Assembly: GCA_034665305.1 (NCBI GenBank)
Contig: JAXDFZ010000016.1
Coordinates: 124,001-188,000, forward strand
Source of the DNA: DASXRU01 sp034665305
Lineage (GTDB): Bacteria; Acidobacteriota; Blastocatellia; Pyrinomonadales; Pyrinomonadaceae
Reading direction: 5' to 3'
Length of the DNA: 64,000 bases
The position numbers and the translations under genes are program-made. This document shows, piece by piece, positions 41,706-50,200 of the stretch (within the stretch, counting starts at the first letter, position 1; each line of letters begins with the position of its first letter). The notes below the pieces were generated by a model. It saw only the letters and a list, made by a program, of their open reading frames with translations. It searched no databases and had not been told where the DNA came from.

Positions 41706-42842
41706 TTAATGAATGAGTGTTCCCAGGCGGGGGTCGATGATCGTAGTCACGGGCTGAGGCGTGCGATCCTGCTGCGCTTCCAGGCGCAATGAGCGACGAT
41801 AGAGTTCGTACCAATCGGCCTGCGGCACGCGATGAAACGCGGCCACGACTTGCGGATCAAACTGGCGTCCGGCCCACTTGTCCAACTCTTCGGCTGCGGC
41901 AGCATACGACTTCCCTTTTCGGTAGACGCGATCACTGGTCATCGCGTCGAAAGCGTCGGCAACGGAAAAGATTCGCGCGCACACATCAATGTCGTCAGCC
42001 AGCAGTCCCAGAGGATAACCAGAGCCGTCCCACCTTTCATGATGCTGCGCCACCACGCGCGCGGCCCCTTCCAAAAATTCGATGCCGCGAAGAATCTGCT
42101 GCCCGTGCAGCGGATGCGCCCGCATGTGTACCCACTCTTCTTCCGTCAGGGCCGCAGGCTTCCGGAGAATCGCATCGGGGACGCCGATCTTGCCAATGTC
42201 GTGTAGCAAAGCTCCAAATTCCAGGGCCTTCATCTGCGCGTTGTCCAGGCCATACTCGCGGCCCAGGCGCAGGCTGTAGGTAACGACCCGCTCAGAATGT
42301 CCATGCGTCTCCGCATCACGCGTTTCCAGCGCCGCGGTCAAGGCCCGCAAGGTAGAACGATATGCGAGCTCCAGTGAACCCAGCGCCTGGTCCAATTCTC
42401 TGGTGCGCTGTTCGACCAATTCCTCCAACCGCTCTTCGTGCGCGCGCTTGGCCAACAGTAACGAACGATGCTGCAGCGCACGTTTTACTCCGGCTTCCAC
42501 CTGTCGCAGATCGAAAGGCTTCATCAAATAATCGAAGGCGCCGAGGCGCAGAGCTTCAATAGCGGTTTCCACCGTCTGCATTCCGCTAATCATCACCACG
42601 ACCGTGTCGGGCGCGATTCGTTCGAGATGGGGAATCATCTCCAGCCCGCTCATACCCGGCATGGTGATGTCGCTGATGACCAGATCAAACTGCTGCGCGC
42701 GCAACGACCCGAGCGCCTCGCGGGCCGAAGCTGCTTCATTACAAGCGTAATGTTCGCTCAACAAGTCGTAGAGCACGCTGCGGATTCCGCCCTCGTCATC
42801 GACGATAAGTATGCGCGGCGAAGCTATCTCTTCGTGAACCAT
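41706..42842 (-). CDS. Response regulator with HD-GYP domain
   Basis: 378 residues from ATG at 42842; an earlier start at 42935 is unsupported. Residues 7-125 form a receiver domain (ILIVDDEGGIRSVL) with phosphoacceptor Asp58 in DLVISDITMPGMSG and lysine in YLMKPFD. A coiled-coil stretch (ERLEELVEQRTRELDQAL) links to the HD-GYP domain: LLHDIGKIGVPD with the His-Asp pair 214-215 and HHERWDGSGYP. HD-GYP proteins degrade cyclic di-GMP to GMP or pGpG. Phosphorylation by an unlinked sensor kinase should control it. Polysaccharide output is often c-di-GMP-dependent, which gives a plausible but unproven link to the cluster. Confidence 0.88.
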   Translation of the reverse strand: MVHEEIASPRILIVDDEGGIRSVLYDLLSEHYACNEAASAREALGSLRAQQFDLVISDITMPGMSGLEMIPHLERIAPDTVVVMISGMQTVETAIEALRLGAFDYLMKPFDLRQVEAGVKRALQHRSLLLAKRAHEERLEELVEQRTRELDQALGSLELAYRSTLRALTAALETRDAETHGHSERVVTYSLRLGREYGLDNAQMKALEFGALLHDIGKIGVPDAILRKPAALTEEEWVHMRAHPLHGQQILRGIEFLEGAARVVAQHHERWDGSGYPLGLLADDIDVCARIFSVADAFDAMTSDRVYRKGKSYAAAAEELDKWAGRQFDPQVVAAFHRVPQADWYELYRRSLRLEAQQDRTPQPVTTIIDPRLGTLIH

Positions 42843-43090
42843 AGAACCAACTTTTTTGAGACAAATATGGAAGGAGCTGCCAGAGTTTGACCAGAAGCGA
42901 GTGCTTGATTGAAGTTCCGGGCCGCGGAGCTTCATGCCCTGGCAGGCTTCGAAATACTACACAGTTTGCCCAACAGTGGCAAACAGAATTTTGCATCGCT
43001 AGCGAAATGCCTGATTTCTTATGAGTTTACGGGGTGAGCCGATTGGTTGACGAGCGGGGTGTGAGTCTCTATTATGGCCAGACCGCCGAA

Positions 43091-43177
43091 GCCGGAGTGG
43101 CGAAATTGGTATACGCACCAGACTCAAAATCTGGCGAGGTCACACTCATGTCGGTTCGAGTCCGACCTCCGGCACCA
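43091..43177 (+). tRNA. tRNA-Leu (anticodon CAA)
   Basis: The acceptor stem pairs GCCGGAG with CTCCGGC, followed by discriminator A and an encoded CCA (43175-43177). The anticodon loop CTCAAAA gives anticodon CAA, reading UUG. The D-arm, a long variable arm as in tRNA-Leu, and the T-loop TTCGAGT are visible. The length of 87 with CCA is right for leucine. Confidence 0.93.
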
Positions 43178-43265
43178 TCCTCCCGCATAGCGTTTAGAAA
43201 TACTCTTCCCCTTTTTGGTTCCCCCGTAACCTGGGCGCTCGCGCGTCTATCGAACCAGGGATGGA

Positions 43266-44288
43266 ATGACACATCACGAAAAACTACATGCCCGCGGCAT
43301 TCTGCGGCGGGGCACACCAAAGTCCGGCTTCCGCTATGTGGGCGCTGATGGCCGCAGGATCGGTGCGGGGGAAATTCAAAGGATAGCGGACCTGAAAATT
43401 GCGCCCGCATGGACGGACGTGGCGGTGAACCCTTCGGCAAACGGCCTGATACAGGCGGTCGGCAAAGACGCCGCCGGACGTTGGCAATATCTCTATCACG
43501 AACGGCACGTCAAAAAGCAGGAGCAGAAAAAGTTTGCGCGGATCGTTAAGTTTGCGGAAGCCCTGCCGCAAATGCGACGGGTCGTGACGCGTGACTTGAA
43601 GCTTCCCGGGCTCGGCCGAGAAAAAGTTCTCGCCTGCATTTTGCGGATTCTTTCCTCCTGCTACATGCGGCCCGGAAGCCAGGTTTACGCAAATGAGAAT
43701 GGGAGTTATGGGATTTCCACTCTCCGGGCGCGCCATGTTCGCGTGAAAGGCGACTTAGTCGAGTTTGATTTTCCAGGCAAGTCCGGTGTGCAACAGCATC
43801 GCGAGCTGCGAGATCGCAGAGTAGCGCGGGTGGTGCGGGAACTGCTGAAGGATCGGCAAAGCGAAGTCTTCAAGTACCTCAACGGCGACGGCACGTTTGT
43901 GGACATTAGGCGCCGCCACATTAACGACTACATCAAGGAAGTAATGGGGACGCGTTTCAGCGCCAAAGACTTTCGCACGTGGGCAGGCACACTCGCCTGC
44001 GCGAGTGCCCTCGCGCGTTCGGGCGTCGACGTCGAGGATACCAAAGCGACGCGTAAGAAAAAGATCGTAGCAGCCATTAACGAAGCGGCCACGATTCTGG
44101 GAAACACGCCCGCGGTGTGTCGCTCTTCATATATCTGCCCTGCCATCCTCGAAAATTTTGAAAAGGGAAAAGTGATCCGGCGGCATTTTCCCACGCCAGA
44201 ACATCTCTTGCGGGAACGAGCGCACGGATTGCATCAAGCGGAGAAGGCGCTGCTGAGCTTTTTGCGCCGCAGCACCAACGGCAAATAA
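43266..44288 (+). CDS. DNA topoisomerase IB
   Basis: 340 residues from ATG at 43266. This bacterial/poxvirus-type enzyme shows the N-terminal domain with SGFRYVGADGRRIGAGEIQR and AWTDVAVNPSANGLIQAVG, then the catalytic part: RVVTRDLKLPGLGREKVLA, the arginine/lysine pocket around HVRVKGDLVEFDFPGKSG, KDFRTWAGT, and the nucleophile Tyr289 in CRSSYICPAI. It relaxes supercoils by a 3'-phosphotyrosine intermediate. The protein is of normal length. It starts 88 bp after the tRNA and ends at a family E repeat. Confidence 0.88.
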   Translation: MTHHEKLHARGILRRGTPKSGFRYVGADGRRIGAGEIQRIADLKIAPAWTDVAVNPSANGLIQAVGKDAAGRWQYLYHERHVKKQEQKKFARIVKFAEALPQMRRVVTRDLKLPGLGREKVLACILRILSSCYMRPGSQVYANENGSYGISTLRARHVRVKGDLVEFDFPGKSGVQQHRELRDRRVARVVRELLKDRQSEVFKYLNGDGTFVDIRRRHINDYIKEVMGTRFSAKDFRTWAGTLACASALARSGVDVEDTKATRKKKIVAAINEAATILGNTPAVCRSSYICPAILENFEKGKVIRRHFPTPEHLLRERAHGLHQAEKALLSFLRRSTNGK

Positions 44289-44290
44289 TT

Positions 44291-44382
44291 GTAGGGGCGG
44301 CCCTCCGTGGCCGCCCCCTTTGTTTCCTAATCGCCCTAGCCCATAACGACAAGGGGGTGGCCACGGAGTGCCACCCCTACAG
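44291..44382. repeat. Family E paired REP element (BIME-like)
   Basis: The left arm GTAGGGGCGGCCCTCCGTGG (from 44291) and inverted right arm ending GTGCCACCCCTAC (44382) are the same sequences that flank the RAYT gene. The spacer is about 30 bp. It fills the gap between convergent topoisomerase and Wzc-like genes. Confidence 0.88.
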
Positions 44383-44385
44383 AAC

Positions 44386-46827
44386 CTAACCTGCGGACTT
44401 GCCCTGGGCTTCTGAGCCGTAGCGCGAGTAGTAGTCCTTGTAGTATTGCCGGTAGTAGTAGTGGTCCTGGGAACGCAGGTCGATCTTGTTCAGCACCACG
44501 CCGATGATGCGGGCACCAATCTCCTGCAGCATCTGGCGCGTGCGTTGGGCCACTTGCCGCGAAGTCTTGCCGCCATGGACCACCATCAAGACGCCGTCCA
44601 CGAGCGAAGAAATTAGAACGCCGTCAGTGAACGAGGCAATCGGCGGCGAATCGATAATCACGTACTTAAACGAATTCTCAGCCATCGTCAGCAGTTGGGG
44701 CATCTGCGGTGAGCCAATCAACTCCGCCGGGTTGGGGGGTATTGGACCTGAACTCAAAAGATAGATGTTCGTGTCGCGATAGTGTTGCACCTTGTCCAGC
44801 ATCGCCGCTTCAGTCATCTCGCTCGATAGCAGCGTGCTGAGTCCCTCGGTGTTTTCCATTTCAAAAACAACGTGCAGGCGCGGGCGGCGCATGTCGGCGT
44901 CAATGATCAAAACTTTGGCGCCGGTCTGGGCCAGCACCGTGGCCATATTGATCACAGTCGTCGTCTTGCCTTCGGCCGGCACGCTGGAAGTAACCAGCAA
45001 AGTTCGCGGCGCGCGACCCGCGGTCGACAGCAACACCGACGTGCGCAGTTGCCGGTACGCCTCGGCGTGCGCGGAGTGCCCTTCCCCGTTCATCAATAAC
45101 TCAGGCGCCGCGCCGTTATCGTTGCGCCGCGAAACCAGCGCCAGCGATTTCGGCAGGAAGCGGTGCGAAGCTGAAATACCCGTCATGGGAATCACTGCCA
45201 CTGCCGGTAAACGTAGAAGTCTTTCCACGTCCTTCGGTGTGTTGATTGAGTCGTCCAGATATTCGAGGAACAAAGCCAGGCCCACGCCGAAAGCCAGGGA
45301 AAGCAACAGCGCCACCATCACCGCCTGGCGTCGCGCCGGGCCAATTGCTCCTTTGGGAATGGGCGCGTAATCGACGACGTGAATATTGTTTGGCGTACCC
45401 GCCATGGTCACATCGTTTTCTTTCGATCGCTGCAGCAGTCCTTCCAAAAGGTTTTTGTTGGTCTCGATCTCCTGTTGCAGGATGCGATAGTTGATGGCGG
45501 CCTCGTTTTGGGTCACCGTTTCCGCGCGTTGCTTGTTGAAGGCTTGCCGCAGAGAGTCTTCACGCGCCAGGGCCTGGCGGTAGCGCGTATCCAAATTAGT
45601 GCTCAACACTGACTTCGCATGTCCGCGCGAATCCTGAATCTGTCGCTCCAGCACTTCGATCTGGCGATTGACGTCCTTAACCTCCGGCGCCTCTTCGGTA
45701 GCCTCCAGCAGCAATTGCCCGCGTTTTTGTTTGAGATCATTCAAACGCGCTTGCGCATCGCTTATCTGTTTGTCGCCGGCTTCGGCCAGGGCTTCAGCGG
45801 CGCCCGGGGCCTGGCTGGTGCGATAAGTGGACTCAGCCAGCTTGCGATCGTTCTCCGCTTCCAGCAATTGCCGGTTAAGCCCGGCCAGCCGATCGACTAC
45901 CGTGTTCTGATTCGCGTCGAGCGAAAGGATTTGGTGGTTCTGAGCGTAGTTGACCAACTGCTCTTCCCCGGTACGAATCTGCGATTGCAACTCGGCGATT
46001 CTCTTTTGCAGGTAGGTCCCAGTGGTGGAGTTCGTCTGCGTCCTAATCTCCATGTTCCAGTAAGCGAAGGCATCGGCAACTGCGTTAACCAGCTTGGCCG
46101 CCATCGCCGGATCGCCGTGGGTGCAACGGATTTCAATCAGCCGCGTCTTTCTTACCTGATCGACTTCGAGCATGCCTTGCAGCGCGCCGACCAACGGAGC
46201 GTAACGGTTAACTTCTTCGGGATCAGCGGTAGCATTGGACGCGCTGCTCTCGGGGGCAAACTTTTCGTCAGTGGGGACCACCGCTTTAGCAGGAGCCCCT
46301 TGTTCCTTCCCGCCGAAGCCGGCGAGTCTTGCGAGCGTTTTCCAAATCGAGCCCGCGCGCGGTGTGGGCGGATCCAGGAAGTTCCGGTTGTGCTCCAGAT
46401 CAAGATTCTTCACGACCCGGCGCAACAGCGCCGGACTGGTGATGATCTGCACCTGAGTGTTGAAGTATTCGGGATCGTAAATGGAGGCTTCGATATAGAC
46501 GGTGCTGCCTTTGGACGCACCCAGCGCCGGGCTGTAGGTTTCCGAATCAACCTGGACGCGGGAGCGGGCTTCGTAAATGTCGGCTTGCCGGGCCGTGTGC
46601 ACTGCGGCCAGAAATGTAACTATCGTGGCGATGCCGGCGATGAGCCACAGGTGATTACGGATTGAGCGCCAGTAGTCGCGCAGGTGCAGTTCGCCTTCGG
46701 GCGTGGCTTCATCGCCATAGACAACCACCGGGGGCGCGAGCGGATCACGCGAAGCGCCTTTCGCCTGCAGCGCAGTATTTTTCAGGAGGACATCTAAAGC
46801 CTTTGCAATTTCCGATGGTTCGTTCAT
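44386..46827 (-). CDS. Wzc/GumC-like polysaccharide chain-length regulator with tyrosine autokinase
   Basis: 813 residues from ATG at 46827. The Wzz-type region begins at residue 50 with a first membrane helix at about 59-79 (LWLIAGIATIVTFLAAV), then a long periplasmic coiled-coil domain (RIAELQSQIRTGEEQLVNY) and a second helix (AVMVALLLSLAFGVGLALFL). The cytoplasmic BY-kinase domain has Walker A SSVPAEGKTTTVINMA, Walker A-prime LIIDADMRRPRL and Walker B VIIDSPPI. The tail DHYYYRQYYKDYYSRYG is the tyrosine cluster for autophosphorylation. It controls polymer length and export with an outer-membrane partner not in the window. Confidence 0.9.
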   Translation of the reverse strand: MNEPSEIAKALDVLLKNTALQAKGASRDPLAPPVVVYGDEATPEGELHLRDYWRSIRNHLWLIAGIATIVTFLAAVHTARQADIYEARSRVQVDSETYSPALGASKGSTVYIEASIYDPEYFNTQVQIITSPALLRRVVKNLDLEHNRNFLDPPTPRAGSIWKTLARLAGFGGKEQGAPAKAVVPTDEKFAPESSASNATADPEEVNRYAPLVGALQGMLEVDQVRKTRLIEIRCTHGDPAMAAKLVNAVADAFAYWNMEIRTQTNSTTGTYLQKRIAELQSQIRTGEEQLVNYAQNHQILSLDANQNTVVDRLAGLNRQLLEAENDRKLAESTYRTSQAPGAAEALAEAGDKQISDAQARLNDLKQKRGQLLLEATEEAPEVKDVNRQIEVLERQIQDSRGHAKSVLSTNLDTRYRQALAREDSLRQAFNKQRAETVTQNEAAINYRILQQEIETNKNLLEGLLQRSKENDVTMAGTPNNIHVVDYAPIPKGAIGPARRQAVMVALLLSLAFGVGLALFLEYLDDSINTPKDVERLLRLPAVAVIPMTGISASHRFLPKSLALVSRRNDNGAAPELLMNGEGHSAHAEAYRQLRTSVLLSTAGRAPRTLLVTSSVPAEGKTTTVINMATVLAQTGAKVLIIDADMRRPRLHVVFEMENTEGLSTLLSSEMTEAAMLDKVQHYRDTNIYLLSSGPIPPNPAELIGSPQMPQLLTMAENSFKYVIIDSPPIASFTDGVLISSLVDGVLMVVHGGKTSRQVAQRTRQMLQEIGARIIGVVLNKIDLRSQDHYYYRQYYKDYYSRYGSEAQGKSAG

Positions 46828-46834
46828 GGTAAAT

Positions 46835-47220
46835 CAGTTTCGAGTTTCGGGTTTCGAGTTTCGAGTTCGGAATCTGGAGTCAGTTTCGAACGGATTCGTA
46901 GCCCGCATAGCGGGCGACTATATCCGTAGCCCACAGCGCAAGCTGTGCGTATCTGCCGGCGAATGAATCCAAGCTCGCGAAGCGAGCGACATAATCCGTC
47001 AGTTCGCTCGGTCTGATTTTATGCCGCCCCGCTGGGGCTCAGATTTGATGATTGCTGCCAACCCACAGCTTGCGCTGTGGGCTACCGGATATGGCCGCCC
47101 GCTATGCGGGCTCTCAAATCCAATTCGATGTCAACGCAAAACGCGAAATAGGGACCCAACCCCGAAACTCGCTTCCAGGTAATCCGAACTCGAAACCCGA
47201 AACCCGAAACTCGAAACTGG
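46835..47220. repeat. Nested palindrome filling the gap between Wzc and C25 genes
   Basis: The outer arms are GTTTCGAGTTTCGGGTTTCG (46837 on) and its inverse ending at about 47220. Inside are family C arms: AGCCCGCATAGCGGGCG and AGCCCACAGCGCAAGCTGTG on the left, and their inverses (CCACAGCTTGCGCTGTGGG, CGCCCGCTATGCGGGCT) on the right. The centre is AT-rich and family C-like. The element spans nearly the entire gap between a start codon (46827) and a stop codon (47223). No gene is present. Confidence 0.8.
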
Positions 47221-47222
47221 TT

Positions 47223-50200
47223 TCACCTAATCCGCATCGTCGGGTCGCCGAGCAGGATCCATGTGCGGCGCACGTCGCTGTCGGCCACGGTTAATTTCGC
47301 CGCGCGAATGGCATCGCCCAGGCGGGGCGACGCGCCGGCAAAGAGTGCTCCGTACAATTGCTGGTTCATCTGGAACTGCGGCTCAGATTCAGTGAAGCCG
47401 GCCGAAGCCCAGACCGCCACCGCGCCGCCTTGCGGAGCCTTCAACAGCGCCTCTCCCAGACTGTCAATGTACGCGTCGTGCGAATAGCCGTTCAGGCACG
47501 TCATCAACATGAACACGGAAAGGCGATTATTATTCGTCAGCGCCAAAGCGCCATCAGCATCCAGCAGACCCTCGCCGGTCCAAACCGTTACCGACCCATG
47601 GCCGTAATAGTTGACCAGCAATGGTCCATCGTCGAGCGCATCCATGATCTGGGTGCGCATAGCGCTGTCGTCGGCGATTTGATCGCGGTTCAGGTTCTGC
47701 AATTCGATCGCGGCCGGCACCAGGGCTTCTGTGGCCGCGCTCTTGTCACCGAAATCGTTGTCGGACACGAACAGCGCGCCGCGCGGCGCCCCGCCCAATT
47801 GCCGCTCCTGATCGAACGCGAGGATCTTCGCGACCATCAGGTTGATGTCCGCAGCCGTGCGGCCCGGCAACCGGCCGGTGGCAAGTTCCGCCACCCCGTC
47901 GCCGTTGAAGTCCGCCAGCCAATCATCCGACGCGGTTTCCATGTAAACGGTATCGATCAGTTTCGTGGGAACTAAATCTCCGGCACCCAGTTCCAGATAG
48001 TTGCGCGGGTCCCAACTACTATCGCCCGCCAGCAGCAGGTAATGCGGCGCGAGCTGCCAGTGCGTAGCCGTCCACGCGATGAAGGACTTCAGCGCGGCGG
48101 CCGAGTGCGCTCCGTAACTGAATTCATCGAAAACATCTTCGACCGAGACGACGGCAACGTTCATGCCCTGCGCGCGACGTAGTTGCGCCAGAGGTTCGAC
48201 GCTGTCACGAAACTCGCGCGGGGTGACGATAATCATGTCCGCGCCGTTAGTGGCCGCGTTCCAGCTCGACGGCTCGTTCGGCGTTATCGCTGCCGGGGTG
48301 GCGGCGAGTTGATTGGCAAACGCGACATAGACGCGCGCGTCGCGACCGTTGCTCTGCAACCGGAAACCATATCCCGAGCCGGATGATGCAATCGGCGGGA
48401 AGAGCTCGTTGGCGCTCGCGGGATCGGTAATATCGATGACGCGAATGTCCTGCGAGGTGAAGCCGTTCACCAGGACCGTCTGGCCCCCGGTCACGCTAAA
48501 CCGCAGCATGTTCGCGTCGGCGCGATACGCGTGCCCGTACGTCAGCCGCACGGTGTCCAGCAGGCTCACGTCAGAATCGCCACCGGTGGCGGTTACGGTG
48601 AGCGTGTTATCGCCGTCGTGCAGCAAAGAACCGGCGAGAGTGAACGTTTGCGACGGATGATCCAGTCCATTGAAACTAACGGTTCCCAGATTCGTGCCGT
48701 TCAGTTTCACCTCAACTAGATGGCCGCCGCCGGTCAGACCCTGCAAATCGATCCCGATCGTGGCTGAAGGTGTTTCCGCGTCGCGGTTTCGCACCGTCAG
48801 GGTTTGCGTCAGCGGTTCAGATGCTACCGGCGCGCCAAAGATGTTATTGCCGTCGCCGTTCAGCAAGCCGGCAAAGTAAACCAGTTTGTCGCTACGTTCG
48901 ATCGTGTATTCGAACCCACCGCCGGGCGATCCCTGGCTATCCTTGAATAACTTGTCGCCGCCTTTAACCACAGTACGTTTGCCGGTGATCCGTTTACCCG
49001 GCTTGTCGCCGTTTATCAGCCAGTAGACGTGCGTATCGGTGTCCGGCGTATCGAGCGCGAGACCATAAAACTCGATCGTATCGCCGGGCCGTAGTTTTTT
49101 ATCTTCCACGTTGACACGCAGCGGCACTTCTTCGCCGTCAACGTAAAGTTGCAGGTTGCGCACGTCGGCATTCAAATCCAAACAACCGGTCAGCAGATCA
49201 GCGTAGGTCAAACGATACCAACCATCCTGGCGCACTGAAATTTTAGCTGCCGCGCCGGCCGCGATTGCCTGTTGCACTTGCAGGAGATCGGGTTTCGCTG
49301 GGACAGCGGTTACCTTCGCTCGCAACGCTGCCGGCTGTTCCTTTACCTGAGCGTGGTTGATGTCAAAGTCCGCGCCGTTGTTCAGTTTGTTAGCGGCGGC
49401 AATCTGATTCAGCAGCAGTGAACGCGCCATCGCATTACCGCGATTGGCACCCGGCGCCGCCGCGGGATAAATTGGCCCGCTCAACTCGCGCCGGCCATTC
49501 AGATCGATAGACTCCACGTAATAACTCGATCCCGACGGCGCGCCGCGATCGAACCAAGAATAAGCGAAGCCCGCAGTCATGCGCGCCCGCGGTCCGACCT
49601 TCAGGGCTGAGCCCGCCACCGGCGATGGCGTCACGCGAACCCGCACGCCATTCTCTTCGCGGTAGAGGTGATAGCCGAGGTTGTTCACTTCGTAACCGGT
49701 TTCCCAATTCAGGGCGACCCCGTCGCGGTACGCGGCGGCTACAAACCTGGTCAGCTTCGCGGCGGTGGGAATCGAAGAGTTGGTGTAACAGACGGTGACG
49801 TCATTCAACGTCGGCGTGGCCGCCGTGTTGGTAGTACTCAAAAGGGCCTTGTACTTCAAATAGCGGAAGCCGCCGAACTGCATCAACGAAGAGCCACTCA
49901 CCGTAAAGAAAGTCGCATTCGTCCCATCGGGTCCGACAAAACTGAAAGGCCCGCCGGAGTTGTTGCTGACCGCGACCTGAAACCTGAGCGTGGTATTGGC
50001 CGGCGTCGTCGCCGTCCATGACAGCGTGGTCCAATCAGTAGAAAATCCGGTAGCCGGATTGGCATCTTTGATGGAAGACACCTGGTCGCCGGAAGTGGCA
50101 AAGCCGGTCTTCATATAAGACTTAAAGACGATGTCGTTAGACTGACCCGAAGCGTTGGCGCAGGCGGAGACGCTGCATGCTTGCCGCCGGCCACCCGCTA

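Noticed and set aside
43091..44288. tRNA-Leu as an integration site for an element carrying topoisomerase IB
   Set aside because: No integrase and no duplicated tRNA 3' end were seen, and bacterial topoisomerase IB is often a chromosomal gene.
45619..46665. Long plus-strand frame opposite the Wzc-like gene
   Set aside because: It mirrors the codons of the strongly supported minus-strand gene and shows no family motif.
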